Assembly: GCA_027489965.1 (NCBI GenBank)
Contig: JAIXZA010000157.1
Location: forward strand, 1-47,567
Origin: Verrucomicrobiaceae bacterium
GTDB lineage: Bacteria > Verrucomicrobiota > Verrucomicrobiia > Verrucomicrobiales > Verrucomicrobiaceae
Reading direction: 5' to 3'
DNA: 47,567 nucleotides
Shown: positions 34,385 to 42,567 of the stretch, piece by piece
Layout of the letters: each line of letters starts with the position of its first letter
Numbering within the stretch: position 1 is the stretch's first letter
Translations under genes and position numbers: made by a program
Notes under the pieces: model-generated
Told to the model about the DNA's origin: nothing
Seen by the model: the letters and a program-made list of their open reading frames with translations, nothing else
Databases searched by the model: none

Positions 34385-36334
34385 TCAATGATGCGCGGCA
34401 ACAACGGGTGCTGGTGCAGCTGATGGCTCTGCGCGCTTGCCGGGTTCTGATTCCCACTGTGGGAAGAAGTCCTGGTCCATGCCTGGAACGCTATACTCGT
34501 AGGGACCACGAACGACGACTGGCTCAAAGTCAAAGTTGCCGTGTGGAGGTGGTGTCGGAGCGGCCCACTCCAGAGTCGTTGCGCCCCAAGGATTGTCGCT
34601 TTCAACCTTCTTACCACCTTTGATGCTGAGGAAGAAATTCAAAATGAAAGGAACCTGACCAAGGGCCAGAACGAAAGCACCCACTGACATGAGAACGTTG
34701 AGCCCCAAAAGGTTGTTCGGCACATCCATGCCGAAAAGACCAAAGAAGCCTGAGTTCAGTTCAGTAAACCAATTGGAGGCACTGGAAGTCTGTTCAAAGT
34801 ATTTACCTCCATCATACCAGCGGCGGTGGAAGCCGCCCATGCCCTGAATGAACATCGGCGCAAAGATCATGTTCATGCCAAGCAATGAAGGCCAGAAGTG
34901 AAGTTTACCCAGGAAATCATTCATGATGCGTCCAGTAGCTTTTGGATACCAATGATAGACACCAGCAAACAGACCAAAGATCGTACCTGGAGCCACCACA
35001 TAATGGAAGTGACCAATCACGTAGTAGGTATCATGCAGAGCAAGGTCGATGAAAGTGAAGGCCAACGGCAGACCCGTAAGACCACCAATCCCAAACATCG
35101 GCAAGAAAGCAGAAGCGAACAACATCTGAGGCGTAAACCGGATGGAACCGCCCCAGAGAGAAATCATCAGACCTGTGAGTAGAATCACAGAAGGAACCGA
35201 GATCAGAACGGTGGTGATCTGGAAGTAGGTGGACATCATGGTGCCCATGCCAGTCAGATACATGTGATGAGCCCAAACAAGGAAACTGAGGAAACCCAGA
35301 GTCAATGCAGCATAAACCATGGCTTTGTAGCCCCACAGAGGACGGCGCGTATTGGCAGGAATGACTTCTGTCAAAATGGCGAAGGCTGGAAGGATCAAAA
35401 CATACACCTCTGGGTGAGCCAAGAACCAGAACAAGTGCTGATAAAGTAGCGGACTACCACCACCAGCAATATCGAGATGCTGGCCACCTTCCATCAGGCC
35501 AGTCGGCAAGAAGAAGCTGGCACCGAACACACGATCCATGAGTTGCAACAAGGCTGCGACTTCAAGCGGAGGGAAAGCCAAAAGAAGCAAGAAAGAAACA
35601 ATGAACATCGCCCAGCAGAAAAATGGCATGCGCATCCAAGTCATCCCCTTGGCTCGAAGATTGATGACGGTCGTAATGACGTTCACCGAACCCAGAAGTG
35701 AGGCAGAAATATTGAAGACCATGGCGAGCAACCACCAAGTGTGCCCGTGCATCCATACATTGGTTACAGCCAAACCCGTCGTTGAAGCCAGCGGCGAATA
35801 CATTGTCCAACCGGTTTGAACGGAACCTGTTCCAAGGAAGAAACTAGCGAACATCATGACGCCGCTGATAAAGAAAAGCCAGTAACTCCACATGTTGAGA
35901 CGCGGGAAAGCCATATCAATGGTGCCTATTTGAAGCGGCATGACAAAATTCACAAATCCAGCAAAACCAAGTGGCACGATACCCAAGAACACCATGATCG
36001 TTCCGTGCATAGCGCCGAGCATGTTGTAAAGCTCGCCATTAACGACACCACCAGGAGCCCAGCGCCCAATCATTTCCTGGAACAAATCACCAATGATAGG
36101 AAGGCTGGTGACAAAACCGAATCCTGGAATTGGCTGACCTGGATAAGCAATACTCCAGCGCATGAGCATCATCAGGAAAAAGCCGAGGAGCAGGAAAAGC
36201 AGACCACTGACTGCGTACTGAATACCGATGACCTTGTGATCGGTGGACCAAATGTACTTCTTGATGAAGCTCAGTTCATGGTGATCATGGCCGTGATCGT
36301 GAGAGTGATCGTGAGTAGTTGCAGCAGCGCTCAT
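34385..36334 (-). CDS. coxA: Cytochrome c oxidase subunit I (aa3 type)
   Basis: This 649-residue catalytic subunit contains heme a, heme a3 and CuB. Ligands: His110 (MHGTIMVFLG) and His444 for the low-spin heme, His442 for heme a3 (GHFHYVV). For CuB they are His307 (AHPEVY), His356 and His357 (WAHHMYL). Glu309 and the cross-linking Tyr311 in HPEVY mark it as an A1-type enzyme. The N-terminus is His/Asp-rich (HDHSHDHGHDHHE, residues 8-20), a likely metal-binding extension. About 12 helices plus a ~100-residue C-terminal part ending in Pro/Ala-rich residues. It is flanked by subunit III and the cupredoxin-like lipoprotein gene. Confidence 0.97.
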   Translation of the reverse strand: MSAAATTHDHSHDHGHDHHELSFIKKYIWSTDHKVIGIQYAVSGLLFLLLGFFLMMLMRWSIAYPGQPIPGFGFVTSLPIIGDLFQEMIGRWAPGGVVNGELYNMLGAMHGTIMVFLGIVPLGFAGFVNFVMPLQIGTIDMAFPRLNMWSYWLFFISGVMMFASFFLGTGSVQTGWTMYSPLASTTGLAVTNVWMHGHTWWLLAMVFNISASLLGSVNVITTVINLRAKGMTWMRMPFFCWAMFIVSFLLLLAFPPLEVAALLQLMDRVFGASFFLPTGLMEGGQHLDIAGGGSPLLYQHLFWFLAHPEVYVLILPAFAILTEVIPANTRRPLWGYKAMVYAALTLGFLSFLVWAHHMYLTGMGTMMSTYFQITTVLISVPSVILLTGLMISLWGGSIRFTPQMLFASAFLPMFGIGGLTGLPLAFTFIDLALHDTYYVIGHFHYVVAPGTIFGLFAGVYHWYPKATGRIMNDFLGKLHFWPSLLGMNMIFAPMFIQGMGGFHRRWYDGGKYFEQTSSASNWFTELNSGFFGLFGMDVPNNLLGLNVLMSVGAFVLALGQVPFILNFFLSIKGGKKVESDNPWGATTLEWAAPTPPPHGNFDFEPVVVRGPYEYSVPGMDQDFFPQWESEPGKRAEPSAAPAPVVAAHH

Positions 36335-36400
36335 AGCTAATAGGAAATAAGAGTTTAAAGGTAAAAGCCAAGAGGCTACGAATTGTCTAAATTAAGCGGA

Positions 36401-37210
36401 TCAAAGATTGAATGAATTTTTGAGATCAAAGAAAAAATCAGCCCTGCCCTGTCCATTCTGAATGGTAACAGTTTGGGTTAACTTCTGAGAAAACATCGGA
36501 TGCCAAGCTGAGATCTCATAAACACCATCAGCGAGTCCGTGATTTATAACATAAGCGCCATCTTTGGACGTAGCCACGGCATGAACTCCGTCGTGGACAT
36601 AAACCCAAGCTCGCATCCAACGATGCACATCACATTCAAGACGGTAAATGCCAGGCTGGTCAAAGCTATGCAGATTCTCATCGCCACGAGCAGGCTGCGC
36701 CAAATTCAAAAGATTTTCACCCGCCCCACTGCTGCCTTCTTGATGACGAACGATGCGGATATTGTGGAAGGTCATGTCACTGTTGTGAAGACGCAGCGTT
36801 TGCCCAGGCTGAACAACCGTCATGAATGGCTGAAATTCACAGTTTTTTTGATCGATGAACGGAGACAATTTGGCCGCGCTAGCAGAACGTGCTGTCTGAC
36901 GAACACTGATCACCACATCCGCTAATCCGCCTTCTTCAGAAATCTTCCAACTTGGATTAGTGATCGCGCCATGACCCGAACAAAGAGGATTTTGACCCAC
37001 GTTAATGACCTGTCCCATTGATGCAGGCTTGCCACCGGTCAGGGTCACCTTGCCTGTAAGACTTAACTTTTCGGCAATTTCAATTGCAGGAGAAAGACTG
37101 ACTTGAGAAGCTTCAGGCACTTTGCCACAAGCAGTGACCGTGTGCAGCACAATCAGAGCGAAGGCCACCAAAGGCACCTTGCTAGGAATGGACTGCGTCA
37201 TGTAAGTCAT
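36401..37210 (-). CDS. Cupredoxin-like lipoprotein with regulatory-type beta domain
   Basis: This 269-residue protein (ATG 37201 is an alternative start) has a lipoprotein signal with lipobox VTAC, lipidated Cys28. Residues ~50-105 and the last ~60 residues (KDGAYVINHGLADGVYEISAWHP) resemble carboxypeptidase-regulatory beta-sandwiches. The middle is plastocyanin-like: His149 in NSDMTFHNIR, and Cys193, His196 and Met199 in LECDVHRWM. That is a complete His-Cys-His-Met set for a type I copper site. It lies between the membrane cytochrome c and coxA, so it could pass electrons or copper between ACIII and the oxidase. Confidence 0.82.
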   Translation of the reverse strand: MTYMTQSIPSKVPLVAFALIVLHTVTACGKVPEASQVSLSPAIEIAEKLSLTGKVTLTGGKPASMGQVINVGQNPLCSGHGAITNPSWKISEEGGLADVVISVRQTARSASAAKLSPFIDQKNCEFQPFMTVVQPGQTLRLHNSDMTFHNIRIVRHQEGSSGAGENLLNLAQPARGDENLHSFDQPGIYRLECDVHRWMRAWVYVHDGVHAVATSKDGAYVINHGLADGVYEISAWHPMFSQKLTQTVTIQNGQGRADFFFDLKNSFNL

Positions 37211-37222
37211 GGTTTTCTTCGA

Positions 37223-37945
37223 TCACTTAGCAGCGGGCGCTGCCGTGGCACCAGGCCCAGCGGGAATGACGCCCTCAACATTAGCCTTAGCGAAAGATTC
37301 AAGTTCACCCATGGTCCACTGAGTGGCACGCTTCTCTGTAGAGCGAACTTTCTCGACCATTTCCTTGGTGATCATCGGAGCTTCATTACCCCAACTATTT
37401 CGAATAAAAGTCAGCACGTTGGCCAAATCACCAGCGGACATGGCAGCACCAAATCCCTGCATACCACCGGGTGTATTGTAGCCTTGGCCCTTAACCGTGA
37501 TCGCACCGACAAGACCATGCTGGACGACGCGAATCAGACGCTCTGTTCCGCCTAAAACCCACTCAGAACCAGCCAGAGGCGGGAATTGACCGGGAAGACC
37601 TAGACCATTGCCCTGATGGCAACCACCGCAAACGGCATAACCACCAGCACCTTTTTTCAGCGCAGTTTGAAAGGGGTCCAAGGCTGCAGCACCTGCACCG
37701 CCACCGTGACGAGGATCGACACCTACTTCATAGTTGAAAGCTGTGCTAATTCCGAAATCTTGCTTGCTACTTACGGCACTGAACTGTCCACCAGCAATGA
37801 CTGCAACGACCATGCCAAGAAACATGACCAACATGGATGCAGGTTCGCGGCCAGCTTGAAGGTCTTCCTTCTCACGCGTCACGGCAGAGTGAAGACGATC
37901 TAGGTCTGTGCTATCGGGTTGAAAACTATTGGAGGGTGCGCTCAT
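37223..37945 (-). CDS. Membrane-anchored mono-heme cytochrome c
   Basis: This 240-residue protein has a cytoplasmic N-terminus, one transmembrane helix (~37-53, MLVMFLGMVVAVIAGG) and a periplasmic cytochrome c domain. The heme motif is CGGCH (Cys106, Cys109, His110). The axial Met is probably in GGMQGFGAAMS. The chain ends in a Pro/Ala tail. It sits directly after the ccoO-like gene, the position a ccoP-like gene would occupy, but it has only one heme motif. A role as electron carrier from ACIII to the oxidase is inferred from position. Confidence 0.9.
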   Translation of the reverse strand: MSAPSNSFQPDSTDLDRLHSAVTREKEDLQAGREPASMLVMFLGMVVAVIAGGQFSAVSSKQDFGISTAFNYEVGVDPRHGGGAGAAALDPFQTALKKGAGGYAVCGGCHQGNGLGLPGQFPPLAGSEWVLGGTERLIRVVQHGLVGAITVKGQGYNTPGGMQGFGAAMSAGDLANVLTFIRNSWGNEAPMITKEMVEKVRSTEKRATQWTMGELESFAKANVEGVIPAGPGATAAPAAK

Positions 37946-37957
37946 GAATGGTGGGCG

Positions 37958-38626
37958 TTACTTCTTTGCAGCGGCAGCGGTAATGCCAGGAATAGGATTG
38001 TCTTTCTTGAGTGAAAGCAAGTAGTCAACCAAGGCCTCAGCCTCTGGCGTTGGAACCACTTCATAGCCAGCTTCAGGAGCGAACGGCTTCGAAAGCTTGA
38101 GCGCCAAATCCGACTTGGGGCCTTGGGCTAGGCGCACATCATAGAGATTCTTGAATGCAGGCATATTCGACCAATCATGGCGTTGGCGTGGAGCATAAAG
38201 CATGCGATGCATCTCCTGGCGAGATGGTGCACGCCAACCGTAGTTTGCCAAATCTGGTCCTAAACGTTGAACACCCAAGAAAGCATAAGGCTCACCAAGA
38301 TAATCCAAGAGCGTATTGGAACGCACAGGCGCTGCAGGACGTGCCTCTTGATCTTGGCCCCATCCTTTGTGCCAGCCGTCCATAGAAAGCTGCGTTGGAC
38401 GAATCATTTGAGTATGGCACTGAGCACAACCTTCGCGGGCATAGGTCAATTGACCTTGGCGATTGATCGGCGCAGGTGGATAATACCCATCGACACCGTC
38501 GGCGTCTTTATCATAAGCAACTGGCGTCAAAGCCTGATACTTAATGGCAGGTATGATGATCAGGCAAAGCCACGGAAGACCGAAGCTAGCGGTGAGTGCG
38601 AGGATAAACGTGCGGAAGTTGCTCAT
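37958..38626 (-). CDS. CcoO/FixO-like membrane cytochrome c
   Basis: This 222-residue protein has one N-terminal helix (~6-27) and a mono-heme domain with the cbb3 subunit II signature EGCAQCHTQMIRP (Cys67, Cys70, His71). The downstream segment (RLGPDLANYGWRAPS, then HDWSNMPAF) supplies the likely axial Met. Its start overlaps the ccoN-like stop by 4 nt, so expression is coupled. True CcoO passes electrons to CcoN. Here the partner lacks most heme and copper ligands, so this protein may instead relay electrons in a supercomplex. Confidence 0.9.
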   Translation of the reverse strand: MSNFRTFILALTASFGLPWLCLIIIPAIKYQALTPVAYDKDADGVDGYYPPAPINRQGQLTYAREGCAQCHTQMIRPTQLSMDGWHKGWGQDQEARPAAPVRSNTLLDYLGEPYAFLGVQRLGPDLANYGWRAPSRQEMHRMLYAPRQRHDWSNMPAFKNLYDVRLAQGPKSDLALKLSKPFAPEAGYEVVPTPEAEALVDYLLSLKKDNPIPGITAAAAKK

Positions 38627-40110
38627 GCGTGTGCTCCGTGCGGAAGAGGTGATTCGTCATGACCATGATGCAGAAGCGTAGGTGCCGAACTGCGACGACC
38701 GAGACCGGCCACCATGAGCATGAGATGAACTAAAAACCAAATATTGGACCAAGTAATCAAACCCCAGGCAACTGCACGAGCAATGATATAGGGTTGGGTA
38801 TTCATGACCAACTGGTAGAAATCCTGGTCCCACATTTCAGGATGATTCAGATCACCACCCTGCTGAATACCTGCCACAAGGCTGGTGATAACGACTGTAG
38901 TGATACCATAGGTCGAGAACCAAAAGTGATTGCGAATCAAGCGAACTGAAAGCCATTCACAACCCGTCAAACGCGGCACGATATAATAGATAGCCCCAAA
39001 AATACTCATGCTGAAGAAGCCATACACAGAGACAATTTGGAAACCATACCAAGCATTGGTGAACTGTAGTGTCGGCCCAGTGGTGAAGTTGGAAATCAAA
39101 GCTAGGATCACTCCTGAAATCGGATAGAATAGAGCTCCCAAGAAGGTAAAGCGTAGCGTTGGGCTAGAGGCAACAAGGCTGTGCTTACCAAGAGTTGTCA
39201 GATGATGATTCAGACCCACAACACCCACTGGCACAAGCAATAAAACAGCAGTCAAAGAACCAATAGCTGGCATCCATGCCTGAAGCGGACCACCCATGTA
39301 ATGCTGCATGCCCGTCCAGCCACCGAGGCAAGCCAAAGCCCAGAAACCCATTTGAGCGAGTTGCGAACTGGCAATGGGCTGACCTGTGATTTTAGGGATG
39401 AAATAATAAGCCGAGCCTATGGCCACAGGTGCAAAGAACAGCAGGATCACGCCGTGAACATACCATGCATTGATACCGGCTCCTAAGGCACCCAATCCTG
39501 GAAGACAGTGAAGAGCGACATTAGCCGTCACAAAGATCCAGGGGAACCAGAAGCAGGCACCCAAAATGTACCAAGTGCTGACCATGAATCCCTCAGGACG
39601 GAACGCACGAGCAAACATTGTCGTCATCGGCCAGGCAAAGCACAAGAAAGCAGCAAGCATGATTGGCCAGACCCACTTCGGCATTTCCAGCCACTCGATT
39701 GAAGTGCTGCCACCAAAGAGAATGCTCAGCAGTCCAAGTGTCACAGCGATATTCCAAAAGACACCAGCGACATAAAGTACACTCTTACCGCTCTTCAGTT
39801 CCTGGCCAGAGCGGCGAGCCATAATCCAGAGCATAACACCCAGACCGGCCTGAACGCCCCAACCATAAACGAGAGCATTCAAATGTGTTGGTTGCAGACG
39901 ACCGTATTGGAGAACAGGGCAGTCACCCAAGAAAGACGGGGCGAAGAGCTTCAAGGCAGCTAGCACACCAAGAATAGTGGAAGCCATCAGCCAGAAAGCA
40001 CCGTTGAGGAAGAGAAACAGTACTGGTCCCTTGACCGATTTATCAATCGCCGCGCGGCGAAGATTGTCAGCCTGAAGGTCAGTATCTGCGGATGATGAGG
40101 TCGTCTGCAT
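38623..40110 (-). CDS. CcoN-like membrane protein lacking key heme/copper ligands
   Basis: This 495-residue protein, about 12 helices, has the fold of cbb3 oxidase subunit I. His76 (GRLQPTHLNALVYGW) and His219 (NAWYVHGVILLFF) match the helix II low-spin-heme ligand and the first CuB histidine. Other ligands are not conserved. The CuB pair in GPHH of CcoN is Gln269-His270 (GMQHY). The helix X H-x-H that binds both hemes aligns to Phe357 and Ile359 in AWYGFQIVSVYG, with GAIYYIVPRLTG anchoring the alignment. An oxidase role is therefore unlikely. The His-containing tail ends HHGHDESPLPHGAHA. It lies between the small anchored protein and the ccoO-like gene. Confidence 0.85.
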   Translation of the reverse strand: MQTTSSSADTDLQADNLRRAAIDKSVKGPVLFLFLNGAFWLMASTILGVLAALKLFAPSFLGDCPVLQYGRLQPTHLNALVYGWGVQAGLGVMLWIMARRSGQELKSGKSVLYVAGVFWNIAVTLGLLSILFGGSTSIEWLEMPKWVWPIMLAAFLCFAWPMTTMFARAFRPEGFMVSTWYILGACFWFPWIFVTANVALHCLPGLGALGAGINAWYVHGVILLFFAPVAIGSAYYFIPKITGQPIASSQLAQMGFWALACLGGWTGMQHYMGGPLQAWMPAIGSLTAVLLLVPVGVVGLNHHLTTLGKHSLVASSPTLRFTFLGALFYPISGVILALISNFTTGPTLQFTNAWYGFQIVSVYGFFSMSIFGAIYYIVPRLTGCEWLSVRLIRNHFWFSTYGITTVVITSLVAGIQQGGDLNHPEMWDQDFYQLVMNTQPYIIARAVAWGLITWSNIWFLVHLMLMVAGLGRRSSAPTLLHHGHDESPLPHGAHA

Positions 40111-40128
40111 CTTGGGGAAAGTCGGCCG

Positions 40129-40518
40129 TTATTTGGTGGCTGGGCTTGCCGTTGCTGGTGCAGCAGCAGAAGCCGGTGTGGTTACCGCAGGTGCCGCAGC
40201 CTGCTTGATTTGAGTCGGGGAGCCTGGCACCACTTGCGTGCTGGTTGATGGCTTGCGGGAACTAAGAACGGTCAGAGTTTTGTCAAAAATAACAGACTTC
40301 TTGGCGGCGTCACTCAAGCCCATTTTAGCAATCAATTCGGATTGAGCCTTGACGATTTCAGCCGTGTTGGCCGTGCGCTCAGGAGCTCGTGGGTCCTCAG
40401 CACCAGGCTTGGCGGCCAGAGTCTGAATGATCAAAAAGAGCACCGCAAAGCTTGCAAATGCCGCCAGCACCCAGAAGAAACTGGAGCCAGATTTAGAATG
40501 AATCGCAGGAGGAGACAT
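40129..40518 (-). CDS. Small anchored protein of the ACIII-oxidase operon
   Basis: This 129-residue protein has one transmembrane helix (~14-33, FFWVLAAFASFAVLFLIIQTL). A conserved-looking soluble segment follows (NTAEIVKAQSELIAKMGLSDAAKKSVIFDKTLTVL). The tail is Pro/Ala/Thr-rich and low-complexity. It lies 8 bp after actF and 18 bp before the ccoN-like gene on the same strand. I do not recognise a named family. The position suggests an accessory or linker role in the respiratory complex. Confidence 0.75.
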   Translation of the reverse strand: MSPPAIHSKSGSSFFWVLAAFASFAVLFLIIQTLAAKPGAEDPRAPERTANTAEIVKAQSELIAKMGLSDAAKKSVIFDKTLTVLSSRKPSTSTQVVPGSPTQIKQAAAPAVTTPASAAAPATASPATK

Positions 40519-40526
40519 GGTGAAAA

Positions 40527-41828
40527 TCAGTTAACGACATTAGCGGACTCAAGCAGACGAGGATCGCGACAAGGATACAGACTGTAACGAGCCAAGCTAC
40601 GCAGGAAAATGAAGCCTAGGAGACCGACGAAAGTGCAAAGTGCAACGATATCACCCACCCAAGCACCGGGCACAACGACTCCTTGGCCCAGAGACGGTCC
40701 ACGCTCAGGTATCACATTCCAATAAATGTCCACAACGTGCATGAAAAGGATCCAGAGACAGATGCCGCTGATGACCGCAGGCTTCTTCTTGCGTGGTTGG
40801 GAGAGGAGCAGAACAAAGGGTGCGATGAAATGTCCGACTACAATGAAGATGGAAACATCACGCCAGCCTTCTGTATTACGAGTCAGATAAAAACGAGTTT
40901 CTTCGGTGATATTGGCATACCAGATCAGGAAATACTGACTGAAGGCGATGTAAGCCCAGAAGATGGTGAAGGCCAAAACGAACTTGCCCATGATATGGTA
41001 ATGCTCTTCTGAAACCACTTTTTGAAGGTAGCCCATGCCACGCAGCCAAGTTACCAGAAGAATCGTCAAAGCCATCGATGACCAAGCGCAGCCCGCAAAG
41101 ATGTAGACACCCCACATCGTGGAGAACCATGAGTAATCCAGGGACATGAGCCAATCAACAGCGGCGAAAGTAACCGTGAGAGCAAAGAACAGCATCCATG
41201 TGCAGCAGAAGGCGCGAGCCTTAATGGTATGCTTAATATCACCATCGAGATCCTGCTTCACAGACTTCCCACGAAGAACAGCAGCGATGAAAGCGAGGAT
41301 GCCGAAATACACGAAGTAGCGCACATACCATGCGGTGATATTGAGATAACCAAATTTCTGAACCAGAATGTGCAGGTGAGGATTGGTCTCTGAAGCATGA
41401 TGCAGAGCCTCCTTAACCGTCGTGACGTGCTCACTCATGTGATGAACTGCTTCGCGATGATGACCCATCCACTCATACAAAGGCTTTTGGACAGCAGGGA
41501 TCAACAACGGAATGCCGAGAATAGCGAGAGGCAGCGCCATGTTTGCGAGCTGTTCCCAAAGACGCCGCAGGGAAATACCCCAGCCAGAATTCGAGGCGTT
41601 ATGAAGCAAAATCCAGAAGCAGCCGCCGCAAACAAGCGTGAAGGAGAAGAAGAAAGCAAAAAGCCATGAATAGGCAAAGCTATCAGTGTCTTTAGTGAAA
41701 AGGAAGATCGAGGCCAAAAGCCCGAGAGCGCCGAGGCCCCCGAGACCGTTGATCAGTTTGCTGCCTTTGGCTGGCTCAAACTTCTCGCCGCCTTGAGGCA
41801 GATCGTTGAATGTGACGTGGTGACTCAT
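40527..41828 (-). CDS. actF: Alternative complex III quinol-oxidising membrane subunit ActF
   Basis: This 433-residue NrfD/PsrC-like integral membrane protein has about ten helices. Family-type stretches are WILLHNASNSGWGISLRRLWEQLA, FGYLNITAWYVRYFVYFGILAF, CTWMLFFALTVTFAAVDWLMSLDYSWFSTMWGVYIFAG and IFWAYIAFSQYFLIWYANITEETRFYL. ACIII (ActABCDEF) oxidises quinol and reduces a cytochrome c or the oxidase directly. A His-rich loop (HHREAVHHMSEHV, near residue 124) lies between helices. It follows actE by 18 bp. Confidence 0.92.
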   Translation of the reverse strand: MSHHVTFNDLPQGGEKFEPAKGSKLINGLGGLGALGLLASIFLFTKDTDSFAYSWLFAFFFSFTLVCGGCFWILLHNASNSGWGISLRRLWEQLANMALPLAILGIPLLIPAVQKPLYEWMGHHREAVHHMSEHVTTVKEALHHASETNPHLHILVQKFGYLNITAWYVRYFVYFGILAFIAAVLRGKSVKQDLDGDIKHTIKARAFCCTWMLFFALTVTFAAVDWLMSLDYSWFSTMWGVYIFAGCAWSSMALTILLVTWLRGMGYLQKVVSEEHYHIMGKFVLAFTIFWAYIAFSQYFLIWYANITEETRFYLTRNTEGWRDVSIFIVVGHFIAPFVLLLSQPRKKKPAVISGICLWILFMHVVDIYWNVIPERGPSLGQGVVVPGAWVGDIVALCTFVGLLGFIFLRSLARYSLYPCRDPRLLESANVVN

Positions 41829-41846
41829 GCCTAAAATGCGAACGTG

Positions 41847-42515
41847 TTACTGAACAGAAACGTTTCCTTCTTTGACCGCGACCTGAAGGGCGCGGATGTA
41901 GGCCACGATGGCCCAGCGGTCACGAACAGTGAGGTTACCACCATAAGAACCCATGAGGCCCTTACCATTCGAGATGACATCAAAAATCGCTCCATCGGCT
42001 CGGTAAGCGCCTGCATTGGAAGGATCCATCGAGCCCGCCTGTTGGAAATTGAACGCTGTCAAGATTCCATATTTAGAGGTGACTCCTTTACCATTACCTG
42101 AAGCACCGTGACAAACGCCACAGTAGATTCCGTATTGGCGTTCACCACGCTGGAGCAGCTCTTTATCTGCGACGATTTGCTCTGGCAATCCATCACCATA
42201 AAAGTCACCGACCTTACCCGTGCTATAGTAGTCCAGGCCATTACTGAAACCATAAGCTGGAGGCGTGGCATCAGGCGCAGATGCAGGCTTGGCTGGCACT
42301 TCGAATCCCATCGGCACGGTGTGCTTGACGAGCTGACGACCACCCAAACCATCGGCAAAAAAGTCGCTATGAGCCTGATACTTGATCTTGGCCTGATGAT
42401 CCATGTCTTGGAAAATCTCAATAGGAGGCAATTCGGACTTGCTGCCGCGTGTGCCGAAAGCGGCCACTACAATGGCCGCAACGAAGACGTAACTGAGGAA
42501 GAAGTATTTCAACAT
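41847..42515 (-). CDS. actE: Alternative complex III cytochrome c subunit ActE
   Basis: This 222-residue mono-heme cytochrome c has an N-terminal hydrophobic anchor or signal (MLKYFFLSYVFVAAIVVAAFG). The domain after ~115 has heme motif CGVCH (Cys132, Cys135, His136). FDQ/PIEIFQDMDHQAKIKYQAHSDFF before the heme domain matches the ActE family, and the axial Met is likely in KGLMGSYGG. It is the first gene of the operon: tex and its terminator lie upstream, so actA-D are not adjacent as in classical loci. A CRP-type dyad lies 27 bp before the start codon. Confidence 0.92.
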   Translation of the reverse strand: MLKYFFLSYVFVAAIVVAAFGTRGSKSELPPIEIFQDMDHQAKIKYQAHSDFFADGLGGRQLVKHTVPMGFEVPAKPASAPDATPPAYGFSNGLDYYSTGKVGDFYGDGLPEQIVADKELLQRGERQYGIYCGVCHGASGNGKGVTSKYGILTAFNFQQAGSMDPSNAGAYRADGAIFDVISNGKGLMGSYGGNLTVRDRWAIVAYIRALQVAVKEGNVSVQ

Positions 42516-42542
42516 GGCGTGTCGGCAGAAGGCCGTTCAGGA

Positions 42543-42564
42543 GCTTGTGAAAAATTTCACAAGC
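42543..42564 (-). promoter_or_regulatory. CRP/FNR-type dyad operator upstream of actE
   Basis: The inverted repeat has 10-bp arms GCTTGTGAAA and TTTCACAAGC around a central AA. It contains TGTGA-N6-TCACA, the consensus of the CRP branch of Crp/Fnr regulators. A tentative -10 (TCTAAT, 42568-42573) and -35 (TTGCAT, 42593-42598, spacing 19) place the transcription start at the dyad edge. That would favour repression, but the promoter call is weak. Confidence 0.6.
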
Positions 42565-42567
42565 ACA

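Noticed and set aside
35816..36340. 174-codon plus-strand ORF antisense to the coxA 5' end
   Set aside because: The low-complexity His/Glu content mirrors the His-rich coxA start; no independent support.
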